Of a stretch of DNA of 7,849 nucleotides, positions 1 through 7,849 are shown piece after piece. Position 1 is the stretch's first letter. The number at the start of each line of letters is the position of its first letter. Source of the stretch: Candidatus Eiseniibacteriota bacterium (GTDB lineage: Bacteria > Joyebacterota > Joyebacteria > Joyebacterales > Joyebacteraceae). The DNA is taken from NCBI GenBank assembly GCA_030610515.1, contig JAUWRQ010000033.1, forward strand, positions 1 to 7,849, in the 5' to 3' direction. The notes beneath the pieces were generated by a model. It was given only the letters and a program-made list of their open reading frames with translations, was not told where the DNA came from and did no database searches. The position numbers and the translations under genes were made by a program.

Positions 1-1032
1 CACCGCGAACAACGTTGACCGCACGCTCGAGATGCGCATGGCCAGCTTCGCCATCGAGTACCGGCGCGCACCGTAGTTGAACCCCGCCACCGGCTGAAGC
101 GCCTGCGCGAACCCTACGATCGGCATGTACATGAACTGCAGCAGTCGGTGAATGACCCCGAATCCTGCGATGGCCAGGTTCCCGCCGTAGTACCCGAGGG
201 AATGGTTCAGCACGATGACGAGGATGCTCCCAGTTGCCATGCGCGCGAACGACGCCGCGCCGACCGCGAACGTCTCCCGCATGATCGGAAGCGATGGGCG
301 CATGTCGGCGAGCTTCATCTTTAGACTGCTCCGACCGCTCAGGAAGTAGAGGGCGATGTACGTTGTCGAACAGGCCTGGGCGATGACCGTCGCGGTGGCC
401 GCGCCCCTCATGCCCATGTCCAGTCCGAAAATGAAAATCGGGTCGAGCACCATGTTCACGCCGGCGCCGATGATCATCGTGAGCATGGCGACTCTGGCGC
501 GTCCCTCCGATCGTATGATGCTGTTGTGGGACATGGCGTAGCAACGGAAGGCGGTGCCCCCTAGGATGATGGATAGGTAGTCCCGCGCGAACGGGAGGAT
601 CTCCTCGGTGGCCCCGAAGATCCGGAGAAGGCCGTCGAGGAAACCGAACCCTCCCGCAGTGATGGCGAAGGCGGCGATGAAAACGAGCGTGAGCACGTTC
701 CCGAACGTCCTGTGAGCCCTCGCTTCGTCGCCCGCCCCCAACGCGCGCGAGATGATCGAAGCGCCGCCCATGCCGATGAGTTGCCCGATCGACATCACGA
801 TCAGCTGAAGAGGAAAGACGATGGCGAGCCCGGCTATGCCGAGCGAACCCACACCTCTTCCTATGAATATGGCGTCGACGAGGTTGTAGGTGGCCATCAC
901 CATCATCCCGACGGTCGCCGGGATCGAGAGCCGCCACAGGAGCGCACCGATATTCTCATCGCCCAGTATGTGATTGCGCGACGGGCCGGCGGAAGGTGCG
1001 CTCTGCCCGTCGCGAGCGGGAGTATGGTTCAC
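1..1032 (-). CDS. MATE family efflux transporter, C-terminus cut by window edge
   Basis: Partial inner-membrane cation-coupled drug/toxin antiporter of the MATE family (NorM/MepA-like); 344 residues are visible of a usual ~450. The reverse strand reads open from 1098 to the window edge. Family signatures in order: LGDENIG before helix 1 (residues 23-29), YNLVDAIFIGRGVG in helix 1 (49-62, with conserved Asp53), GMGGASIISRALGAGD (87-102), LDPIFIFGLDMG (196-207), and the second-half repeat QPVAGFNYGARR (313-324). The two halves of the family are internally duplicated; the first half and the start of the second (about eight helices) are present. The GTG start at 1032 is chosen because AGAGGG lies 6 bases upstream; the next in-frame Met is residue 43, inside helix 1, and a stop sits at 1099-1101. 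It is divergent from the glycosyltransferase gene. The exact substrate cannot be told from sequence; a polysaccharide flippase is less likely given the MATE-specific motifs. Confidence 0.93.
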   Translation of the reverse strand, partial: MNHTPARDGQSAPSAGPSRNHILGDENIGALLWRLSIPATVGMMVMATYNLVDAIFIGRGVGSLGIAGLAIVFPLQLIVMSIGQLIGMGGASIISRALGAGDEARAHRTFGNVLTLVFIAAFAITAGGFGFLDGLLRIFGATEEILPFARDYLSIILGGTAFRCYAMSHNSIIRSEGRARVAMLTMIIGAGVNMVLDPIFIFGLDMGMRGAATATVIAQACSTTYIALYFLSGRSSLKMKLADMRPSLPIMRETFAVGAASFARMATGSILVIVLNHSLGYYGGNLAIAGFGVIHRLLQFMYMPIVGFAQALQPVAGFNYGARRYSMAKLAMRISSVRSTLFAV

Positions 1033-1038
1033 GTGGAG

Positions 1039-1044
1039 CCCTCT
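1039..1044 (-). promoter_or_regulatory. Ribosome binding site of the MATE gene
   Basis: AGAGGG on the minus strand, six bases before GTG at 1032. It decides the non-ATG start: no in-frame ATG exists between the upstream stop and residue 43, which would delete helix 1. Confidence 0.7.
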
Positions 1045-1089
1045 CGATGTCTGGATGCGGCACGACCCGGAGATCTCCGGCGCACCACC

Positions 1090-1102
1090 CTGACGAGGTC
1101 AG
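1090..1102. promoter_or_regulatory. Small dyad at MATE transcription start, possible operator
   Basis: CTGAC-GAG-GTCAG is a perfect inverted repeat with 5-base arms and a 3-base centre. It lies just downstream of the minus-strand -10 element, overlapping the predicted start of transcription near 1101, where a repressor site would be expected for an efflux gene. It is short enough to be chance, and no regulator gene is visible in the window. Confidence 0.25.
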
Positions 1103-1107
1103 TAGCG

Positions 1108-1136
1108 AGTATACCCCCGGAGCGTGCCAACCTCAA
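1108..1136 (-). promoter_or_regulatory. Sigma70-type promoter for the MATE gene
   Basis: On the minus strand, -35 TTGAGG (1136-1131) and -10 TATACT (1113-1108) are separated by exactly 17 bases. The -35 matches 4 of 6 and the -10 matches 5 of 6 consensus bases. Predicted transcription starts near 1101, leaving a leader of about 70 bases before GTG at 1032. Consensus in this phylum is assumed to resemble sigma70. Confidence 0.5.
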
Positions 1137-1147
1137 TCGCCCAGGCG

Positions 1148-1183
1148 CGTGCCGCGTCGCGCAAGGTGTCCGACGGCGGCACG
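1148..1183. other. GC-rich hairpin between divergent promoters
   Basis: CGTGCCGC (1148-1155) pairs perfectly with GCGGCACG (1176-1183); an inner GTCG (1156-1159) pairs with CGAC (1171-1174) past a single bulged G at 1175, leaving an 11-base loop. No T-run follows on either strand, so it is not a standard intrinsic terminator. It lies upstream of the MATE -35 box and of the weak plus-strand -10, so it could be a protein-binding dyad. Chance formation in GC-rich DNA cannot be excluded. Confidence 0.4.
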
Positions 1184-1257
1184 AGCGTCCCGCCGGATCG
1201 CACCCGACGGCTTGGGTGACACCGGGCAAAGCCCTCGCGCCCGTCTCCCATACGTCC

Positions 1258-1263
1258 TATACT
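1258..1263 (+). promoter_or_regulatory. Possible -10 element for the glycosyltransferase gene
   Basis: TATACT matches the -10 consensus at 5 of 6 bases about 97 bases before the start codon. No recognisable -35 hexamer lies 16-18 bases upstream and there is no TG extension, so the promoter assignment is weak. Confidence 0.25.
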
Positions 1264-1311
1264 GCGCCCGACAGTTCTTCGGGATGCAGGCGAATGGCGT
1301 CACCGTCTTGT

Positions 1312-1359
1312 GTCGGAGGCTCTCGGAAGGAACTTGCGTCGGAGGTTCCCGGAAGGAAC
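1312..1359 (+). repeat. Imperfect tandem duplication of the RBS-bearing leader (period 26)
   Basis: Two 22-base copies, 1312-1333 and 1338-1359, match at 20 of 22 positions and are separated by 4 bases. Each contains GTCGGAGG and ends in CGGAAGGAAC. The second copy ends directly at the ATG (1360) and provides the Shine-Dalgarno. The first ends directly at a TTG (1334), but that codon is 26 bases upstream and therefore out of frame. Replication slippage is the simplest origin. Confidence 0.8.
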
Positions 1360-2493
1360 ATGGAGAAGCTCGCGATCTTCGGAGAGAACCTGGTCTATCG
1401 CTTCGGCGGTGCCGAGCGAAGCACGCACCTCATTGCCAGGCAGCTCGCGGAGCTACCCGACTTCGAGGTCACGGGTGTCTCGTGCACGTGGCGCCATCTG
1501 GACGGCGTTCTGGAGAGGTACCCGTACCCCACGCTCGACGAGATTCCGTGCTGGGGCTTCCGCCGCACCCCATATCTCAGGTACGTCGTCAACCGCCGCC
1601 GGATCGGCGGGTACTTCGCGGCGTCCTCGGCCTCGATCCTGCTCGCGAACAACAAGGCGGGCGCGATCGCGGTCAACAGCTTTCGCGGACCGACGGTCTT
1701 CTTCATTCACGACGAGGGCAACCTCAATGCCAGGAGGAACTACCGCCGCGACCTCTGGAGCCGCCTCAAGTTCGCCGGGCAGTGCGTGGTCGACTTCCCC
1801 TCCTACGCCGTGTTCGCCGGCATGAACCGGGCGGCCATGAGGAAGGCGACGCTCGTGGTCGCGAACTCGGAGTACATGGCGACTCGAGCGCGGAAGGTGT
1901 TCGGGATCGAACCGGTCGTCGTCTACCCACAGATTGACGTCCGCGCCCTGTCCGCGGTCGACATGCCGCCGGTTCAAGAGCGACCGTACGTGATGATGGT
2001 CGGGCACGAGGAGGTCAAGGGAGCGAGCACCTTTCGGGAGATCGCCAGGGCGCTCCCGGAGCACGAGTTCATGCTTGTGGGACGCACCTTCGAGGACGTC
2101 ACCCGCGAGGGGAACCTCACGCTCCGAGGGTTCGCGGATGATCCCGTGGAGATCTACAGACAGGCCAAGCTCGTTCTCATGCCGTCTCTGTGGGATGAGG
2201 GGTTCGGGATGGTGTCCGTCGAGGCCGCCGCTCTGGGCATTCCGTGCATCGTGTCGTCCCGGGGGGGCCTGCCGGAAACCGTCCCGCTCGACGACTGCGT
2301 AGTGCGGAACTTCAGGCGTCCGAGCGAGTGGGTCGATGGAATCCGCCGTGTTCTCGCCGACTACGAGAGATTCTCGCGAGCCGCGAGGGAACACGCCGCG
2401 AAGTTCGACATGAGAAGGCAGATAGAGGTGCTGCTTCGAGAGATTGAGAGAGCCCGAGCGCACGCGGCCGGCGACGACGAACGGAGGGAGTGA
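1360..2493 (+). CDS. GT4-family (group 1) glycosyltransferase
   Basis: Predicted retaining glycosyltransferase of GT-B fold, 377 residues (usual family size 350-420), transferring a sugar from a nucleotide-sugar donor to a glycan or lipid acceptor at the cytoplasmic face of the membrane. The N-terminal acceptor domain opens with a beta strand and the glycine loop FGGAE (residues 15-19). The C-terminal donor domain starts near residue 209 with VGHEEVKG (214-221; Lys220 at the usual phosphate-contacting position). It carries the EX7E motif Glu280-Glu288 in DEGFGMVSVEAA, followed by GIPCIVSSRGGLPE. The start is ATG 1360, where homology-like sequence begins; GGAAGGAAC lies directly upstream. The frame is open far upstream (to 712) but that part only mirrors the MATE gene. 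No other glycan genes are adjacent, so the product (exopolysaccharide, O-antigen or glycolipid) is unknown. Confidence 0.9.
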   Translation: MEKLAIFGENLVYRFGGAERSTHLIARQLAELPDFEVTGVSCTWRHLDGVLERYPYPTLDEIPCWGFRRTPYLRYVVNRRRIGGYFAASSASILLANNKAGAIAVNSFRGPTVFFIHDEGNLNARRNYRRDLWSRLKFAGQCVVDFPSYAVFAGMNRAAMRKATLVVANSEYMATRARKVFGIEPVVVYPQIDVRALSAVDMPPVQERPYVMMVGHEEVKGASTFREIARALPEHEFMLVGRTFEDVTREGNLTLRGFADDPVEIYRQAKLVLMPSLWDEGFGMVSVEAAALGIPCIVSSRGGLPETVPLDDCVVRNFRRPSEWVDGIRRVLADYERFSRAAREHAAKFDMRRQIEVLLREIERARAHAAGDDERRE

Positions 2494-2528
2494 CCCTCTG
2501 CTTCGCCTCTAGACGACGAGCCTCTGCC

Positions 2529-3794
2529 TCACCTCAGATGGCCTCGACGCCCGGAGGCGGCGAGCACCGCGAGCATTACGGCCGCCGCGAGTGCTAAGGC
2601 TGCCCCGAAGATGAACGGCGCCCCCGGACCGAACCCACGCCACGATCCTGCGCCCTGCCACAGAAGACCGGCGATGAGGCTCGCCGGGAAGGCCGTGATG
2701 CCGACCGCGGCGTTGTACACGCCGTACGCCGTCCCGCGCTTCTCGGCCGGCACGAGATCGGCGACGTACGCCTTCGCCACTCCGTGCGTCATCGCGTAGT
2801 ACACACCGTAGACACACATCAACGACCACGTGTGCCATCCCGCCGTCGCCCGCGCAAATCCAAGGTAGACCACCGCGTACAGAATCCAACCGCCGACGAG
2901 GAAGCGGCGGCGGCCGAACTTGTCCGACAGGGCTCCCATGGGACCCGCCGCGATCGCGTACACGAGATTGAAGGTGAGCATCATCCCGAGCACGCCCGCG
3001 ACCGAGAGCCCGGCGTTCTGAGCGCGCAGGATGAGGAACGCGTCCGACGAGTTTCCGAGCGTGAACACGATGACGATCAGAACGAAGAGCTTGAAGCGCT
3101 TGTCGAACCCGCGGAGCGTCAGGTCGGGCAGTCTGCTTCCGCTGCGTTTCACCACGGTGTCGCGCGACCCGAACGCTATGACCAGGACGGCCAGAACCGC
3201 GGGGATGAGGCTCACGAGCACGATCGTCTGGAACGTGCTCCTCGTGAGGTCGAGGCCTCCCCTTCCGGCGGCCACCACTATGGCAAGCGCCACGCCTATG
3301 CCGATGACGGCGCCGGCCGTGTCGCCCGCGCGGTGCAGGCCGAACGCGATCCCGCGCTGGCGTTCGTCGACGCTGTCGGCGACGAGAGCGTCCCGCGGAG
3401 CGGTGCGAATCCCCTTCCCGACGCGCTCGGCAAACCTGACGCCGAGTACGCCGCTCCACGACGTCGCAAGATAGAGAAACGGCTTCGCTACCGTGGAGAC
3501 CGCGTACCCGAGGACGGCGAGCTTCTTCCGTGTGCCGAGCTTATCCGAGAGCCACCCCGAGAACATCTTGAGGAGGCTCGCGGTCGATTCCGCGACGCCC
3601 TCAATGACGCCGATCGCGGAGGTCCGAACGCCCAGCACGTTGAAAAGGAAGAGCGGAAGGAGGTTCGTGAGCATCTCGCTCGAGATGTCGGTGAGGAAGC
3701 TCGTGAGGGTGACGACCCAGACGTTCTTCGGAAGGTGTAGCCCTCTCCTGGACCGTCGGGTCCCGGAAGACTCGTCGTTGCGAGGTCTGCTCAT
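2529..3794 (-). CDS. Major facilitator superfamily (MFS) transporter
   Basis: Predicted 12-helix inner-membrane secondary transporter of 421 residues, typical MFS length. A basic N-terminal tail (residues 1-23) precedes helix 1. The cytoplasmic loop 2-3 motif A is GWLSDKLGTRKKL (80-92), repeated in the second half as GALSDKFGRRRFL (287-299), which shows both six-helix bundles. Between them the loop RVGKGIRTAPRDALVADS (124-141) is characteristic of a widespread uncharacterised MFS subgroup; a related segment AYVADLVPAEKRG (342-354) appears in the second half. Start ATG 3794 is preferred over ATG 3830 because GGAG lies 5 bases upstream of it, whereas the upstream ATG has no Shine-Dalgarno and would add 12 residues. 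It converges with the glycosyltransferase and diverges from EF-G. The substrate cannot be named; multidrug or small-metabolite efflux is plausible. Confidence 0.9.
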   Translation of the reverse strand: MSRPRNDESSGTRRSRRGLHLPKNVWVVTLTSFLTDISSEMLTNLLPLFLFNVLGVRTSAIGVIEGVAESTASLLKMFSGWLSDKLGTRKKLAVLGYAVSTVAKPFLYLATSWSGVLGVRFAERVGKGIRTAPRDALVADSVDERQRGIAFGLHRAGDTAGAVIGIGVALAIVVAAGRGGLDLTRSTFQTIVLVSLIPAVLAVLVIAFGSRDTVVKRSGSRLPDLTLRGFDKRFKLFVLIVIVFTLGNSSDAFLILRAQNAGLSVAGVLGMMLTFNLVYAIAAGPMGALSDKFGRRRFLVGGWILYAVVYLGFARATAGWHTWSLMCVYGVYYAMTHGVAKAYVADLVPAEKRGTAYGVYNAAVGITAFPASLIAGLLWQGAGSWRGFGPGAPFIFGAALALAAAVMLAVLAASGRRGHLR

Positions 3795-3799
3795 GGGCG

Positions 3800-3803
3800 C
3801 TCC
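3800..3803 (-). promoter_or_regulatory. Ribosome binding site selecting the MFS start
   Basis: GGAG on the minus strand, 5 bases upstream of ATG 3794. The alternative in-frame ATG at 3830 lacks any purine-rich element in the preceding 15 bases. Confidence 0.6.
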
Positions 3804-3993
3804 GATTCCGGGAGGTACGACGCCCCGCATTGCCCGGGCACGGACTGCGGCGAGGGGAAACCATCCGCCACAAGCGCACCTGAGGCGACGCCATCATGAC
3901 TACCACGCCGCACTTACACCGTCAACTCCAATGGAGCGCGCCTTGTCGGCGCCGGTCGCGCGGGAACTTAGGCCGCGTCCGAGCCTGCATCTG

Positions 3994-4002
3994 TGATATC
4001 AT
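3994..4002 (+). promoter_or_regulatory. Extended -10 promoter for fusA
   Basis: TGATATCAT fits the extended -10 pattern TGn followed by TATCAT (3997-4002, 5 of 6 consensus). The -35 position (about 3974-3979, CGCGTC) is poor, as often allowed with an extended -10. Transcription would start near 4009, inside the perfect palindrome GCGATCGC (4004-4011), giving a leader of about 65 bases. Confidence 0.4.
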
Positions 4003-4062
4003 GGCGATCGCTCGTCGCTCCCCCGCGCTGTGCGGAAGGACGTCGGGCCGGAAGTCGCAGTC

Positions 4063-4068
4063 GGAGGA
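4063..4068 (+). promoter_or_regulatory. Shine-Dalgarno of fusA
   Basis: GGAGGA sits 6 bases before ATG 4075. It supports this start over the in-frame ATG at 4030, which would add 15 residues before the conserved GTPase N-terminus. Confidence 0.75.
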
Positions 4069-4074
4069 CGCTCC

Positions 4075-6156
<2,082 letters not shown>

Positions 6157-6180
6157 AACTAGCACAGGGCCAGAGAACCG

Positions 6181-6187
6181 AAGGAGG
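6181..6187 (+). promoter_or_regulatory. Perfect Shine-Dalgarno fixing a GTG start
   Basis: AAGGAGG lies 5 bases upstream of GTG 6193 and decides that start; the next residues form a signal peptide. It is in the 36-base gap after the EF-G stop, which has no promoter or terminator that I can see. Confidence 0.85.
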
Positions 6188-6192
6188 AACCG

Positions 6193-7719
6193 GTGAAAAC
6201 TGCGACATCGGCTCTCTTGATCGCGGCCGTCCTCGCTGCAGGCGCTGTCTCGGCCACGAGGGTGACGCGCGACAAGGTTCCAGCCATCCTAGATGACTTC
6301 CGAAGCAGCGCGGCGCTCCCGTATGGAACGATGACTGTCAACGTCGACATCACCGAAGAGGACGCACCTCCGCTGCCTGGCGACGCCTCCGTCTTCTACT
6401 CGACGGACGGCCAGGCGTCATGGACGGAAACGGTCCTGAGCGCGATTCCCGGATACACCGGGGGCACGTGGGAAGCATCGTTCCCCATCGAGGACGAGGA
6501 CGTCCACTATTACTTCCTCGTGCACGACGACACGGCGGCGGCGTTCAGTTCGCCGGTGAATTCCGAGAACGCGTTCCCGCCTCCTCCGAACCTCATGATC
6601 AACCCTGGTACGGAAGTCCCAGGCGACGTCGTGGATCCTCTGAACGACGCGCTCGATCTGGACGCGTTCTGGGCGGGCTATTCGGACTCGCACCTGTACG
6701 CGACGCTCTCGAACGTGACGGGCGTGTGGCCGACCGCCCACACCATCTTCGGCCCGTGGTTCGTCTACTCGATGGTCGTCGACAACCCGGATGCGGGGGT
6801 CGACAGCTTCGCGTACGCGATGGTCTACGGTGACGTCCCGCTGATCGCGGCGACCGGACTCTATTTCGTAGACGCCCGCGACACCAGCTACACACGAATC
6901 GCCGACATCGACTACCAGTTCGCGGACGGCGACCTTCACATGAGATGTCAGCTCTCGGACCTCTACGCCCACCCGTACTTCGGTCCGGACAACCCGAGCG
7001 AGTACTACACGCTGGGCGTCGGGACGGCGACGGTGTGGTTCTCGAATCTCGGCGATGCGGTAGACACCACGTTCATACATTCCTACTACCATCGGACGGA
7101 CGTCGGGGCGGTCGGCGGCAACGCCTCTCCCGCACTCAGCGACGCGGGCCACGAGTTCGAAGGCGGAGAACCTGCGAACGGGGTGTACGTCCACTTCTAC
7201 GTCACCTACACCGACGCCGACGGGAATCTGCCGACCGTCCGGAATCTGGTGCTGGACGGAGTCCCCATCGAGATGGGCTCGGGTCCCGACCACGACTACG
7301 CCGTCGGCGTCGAGTTCGGGGTGGACGTCGATCTAACGCTCGAGGACCACGAGTATTATTTCCTCTTCAGCGACGGCGCCGACACGGTGGAGACGTCGCC
7401 GGGCACGATACTGCTCGGCAGCGGCGCTCCCGACGGTCTGGCGGACCGGGGCGTGGTCGTCCGCTCGATATGGCCCCAGCCAACCAAGCGCGAGGCCATG
7501 ATCGCGTTCGCTCTCCCGGAGCACTCGAGCGGCCGCCTGAACATCTACGACCTTCGCGGCAGGCTCGTGAAGAAACTGTGGCGCGGAGACGGCGGCGAGC
7601 GTACGCTCTCCTGGGACGCCCGCGACGACCGGGGAATCGCCGTCGCGGCGGGCGTCTACTTCGTGGAGCTGAGCTCGCACGCCGGAAGCGACGTATCGAA
7701 GTTGGTGATTCTGAGATGA
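6193..7719 (+). CDS. Secreted beta-rich protein with C-terminal FlgD-like/T9SS-type sorting domain
   Basis: Protein of 508 residues with unknown role, predicted to leave the cytoplasm. Residues 1-21 are a Sec signal peptide: Lys2, an Ala/Leu-rich core (7-18), and the cleavage motif VSA before Thr22. Residues about 45-112 look like an Ig/fibronectin-type beta sandwich (FYSTDG, WEASFPI, VHYYFLVHDD). Residues about 140-300 form a second beta-rich unit (DLDAFWAGYSDSHLYATL, FVYSMVVDNPDAG) reminiscent of DOMON/CBM9-like folds, an uncertain call. Residues about 309-405 form a further Ig-like unit with YTDADGNLPTV. Residues 424-508 match the FlgD-like/type A sorting pattern: WPQP, AMIAFALPEHSSGRLNIYD, LRGRLVK, WDARDDRG, GVYFVEL and the ending KLVILR. 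A single Cys (252) argues against disulfide stabilisation. It starts at GTG with a perfect Shine-Dalgarno 36 bases after fusA, so it may be co-transcribed, and a strong terminator follows. Surface-attached or extracellular location is inferred. Confidence 0.85.
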   Translation: MKTATSALLIAAVLAAGAVSATRVTRDKVPAILDDFRSSAALPYGTMTVNVDITEEDAPPLPGDASVFYSTDGQASWTETVLSAIPGYTGGTWEASFPIEDEDVHYYFLVHDDTAAAFSSPVNSENAFPPPPNLMINPGTEVPGDVVDPLNDALDLDAFWAGYSDSHLYATLSNVTGVWPTAHTIFGPWFVYSMVVDNPDAGVDSFAYAMVYGDVPLIAATGLYFVDARDTSYTRIADIDYQFADGDLHMRCQLSDLYAHPYFGPDNPSEYYTLGVGTATVWFSNLGDAVDTTFIHSYYHRTDVGAVGGNASPALSDAGHEFEGGEPANGVYVHFYVTYTDADGNLPTVRNLVLDGVPIEMGSGPDHDYAVGVEFGVDVDLTLEDHEYYFLFSDGADTVETSPGTILLGSGAPDGLADRGVVVRSIWPQPTKREAMIAFALPEHSSGRLNIYDLRGRLVKKLWRGDGGERTLSWDARDDRGIAVAAGVYFVELSSHAGSDVSKLVILR

Positions 7720-7761
7720 TGTCGAGCAGTCGGCGTCAAGCCGATTGACATTCCGACACCG

Positions 7762-7796
7762 AGACCCGGGCCTCCCTCAAGGCCCGGGTCTTTCTT
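7762..7796 (+). terminator. Rho-independent terminator
   Basis: A perfect 12-bp stem (7762-7773 with 7780-7791, core GACCCGGGCC/GGCCCGGGTC) closes a 6-base loop CCCTCA and is followed by TTTCTT (7791-7796). It starts 42 bases after the stop codon of the secreted-protein gene and should end the fusA-linked transcript. The minus strand lacks an equal T-run, so it acts mainly on the plus strand. Confidence 0.92.
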
Positions 7797-7825
7797 GGAT
7801 GGGGACCCGCGTCTCCTTCGTCAAG

Positions 7826-7847
7826 GTCTGTGGTCCGCCCTACAGAC
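7826..7847. other. Short inverted repeat at the right edge
   Basis: GTCTGT (7826-7831) and ACAGAC (7842-7847) are perfect 6-base arms around a 10-base centre. The window ends two bases later, so it is unclear whether this belongs to a promoter, an RNA gene or nothing. No T-run or tRNA-like pattern is seen. Confidence 0.3.
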
Positions 7848-7849
7848 GA

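Larger units (their letters stand above)
1033..1359. other. Divergent intergenic control region between MATE and glycosyltransferase genes
   Basis: A 327-base stretch with no supported gene. It holds, from left to right: the MATE Shine-Dalgarno and leader, a 13-base dyad (1090-1102), the MATE promoter (1108-1136, minus strand), a GC-rich hairpin (1148-1183), a weak plus-strand -10 element (1258-1263), and a 26-bp-period duplication (1312-1359) ending at the glycosyltransferase start. Open frames crossing it are forward extensions of the glycosyltransferase frame or Arg/Pro-rich shadows. Confidence 0.7.
3795..4074. other. Divergent intergenic region between MFS and EF-G genes
   Basis: A 280-base stretch with no supported gene. 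On the EF-G side it has an extended -10 promoter (3994-4002) and a strong Shine-Dalgarno (4063-4068). On the MFS side the only promoter-like element is TTGACG (3925-3920, minus strand), a good -35 match, but the hexamer 17 bases on, TAGTCA, is a poor -10. No terminator or repeat is seen. Confidence 0.6.

Noticed and set aside
712..1359. In-frame 216-codon N-terminal extension of the glycosyltransferase
   Set aside because: This part is largely the antisense of the MATE gene (His/Arg/Pro-rich). The conserved GT fold begins at the ATG at 1360 with an adjacent Shine-Dalgarno.
1334..1825. TTG-started frame following the first copy of the duplicated RBS
   Set aside because: The product would be Ser/Arg-rich low-complexity sequence antagonistic to the glycosyltransferase frame; kept only as a translation-initiation curiosity.
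1453..2463. 336-codon open frame antisense to the glycosyltransferase
   Set aside because: Arg/His-rich composition without recognisable domains; a shadow frame expected from high third-position GC of the sense gene.
2509..3740. Overlapping long open frames of about 317 codons on both strands across the MFS gene
   Set aside because: Both are Arg-rich with no motifs, whereas the minus-strand MFS frame has membrane helices and both motif A copies.
6418..7748. Long alternative frames (291 codons minus, 267 codons plus) within the secreted-protein gene
   Set aside because: Very Arg- and Val-rich shadows without signal peptide, RBS or domains.

Overview
This window is ordinary chromosomal sequence from a GC-rich, probably Gram-negative bacterium. 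It holds five protein-coding genes: one runs off the left edge and four are complete. The strongest lineage hint is the last gene. It encodes a secreted beta-rich protein with a C-terminal FlgD-like/type IX-style sorting domain, a layout common in Bacteroidetes/Fibrobacteres-like (FCB) lineages and in candidate phyla such as Eisenbacteria, Krumholzibacteria and Latescibacteria. No rRNA, tRNA or other universal marker except EF-G is present, so the phylum is an inference.

Layout from left to right. (1) Positions 1-1032, minus strand: N-terminal 344 residues of a MATE multidrug/toxin efflux transporter, cut by the window edge. (2) Positions 1033-1359: a 327-base divergent control region with a good sigma70-type promoter for the MATE gene, a small dyad at its start site, a GC-rich hairpin, and an imperfect 26-bp-period duplication that carries the ribosome binding site of the next gene. 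(3) Positions 1360-2493, plus strand: a GT4-type retaining glycosyltransferase. (4) Positions 2529-3794, minus strand: a 12-helix major facilitator superfamily transporter, convergent with the glycosyltransferase across 35 bases with no visible terminator. (5) Positions 3795-4074: a second divergent region with an extended -10 promoter for the next gene. (6) Positions 4075-6156, plus strand: full-length translation elongation factor G. (7) Positions 6193-7719, plus strand: the secreted sorting-domain protein, starting at GTG behind a perfect Shine-Dalgarno 36 bases after the EF-G stop. (8) Positions 7762-7796: a strong rho-independent terminator that closes the EF-G/secreted-protein unit.

The genes do not form one pathway. 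The two transporters and the glycosyltransferase are each likely single-gene units, given the alternating strands. EF-G and the secreted protein may share a transcript. EF-G sits away from its usual str-operon partners (rpsL, rpsG, tuf) and has some non-consensus residues at functional loops, so it may be a second copy or part of a broken-up str operon. I found no evidence of a new defence, mobile or biosynthetic system here. The points most worth checking are the EF-G context, the secreted protein's domains, and the control elements between the MATE and glycosyltransferase genes.
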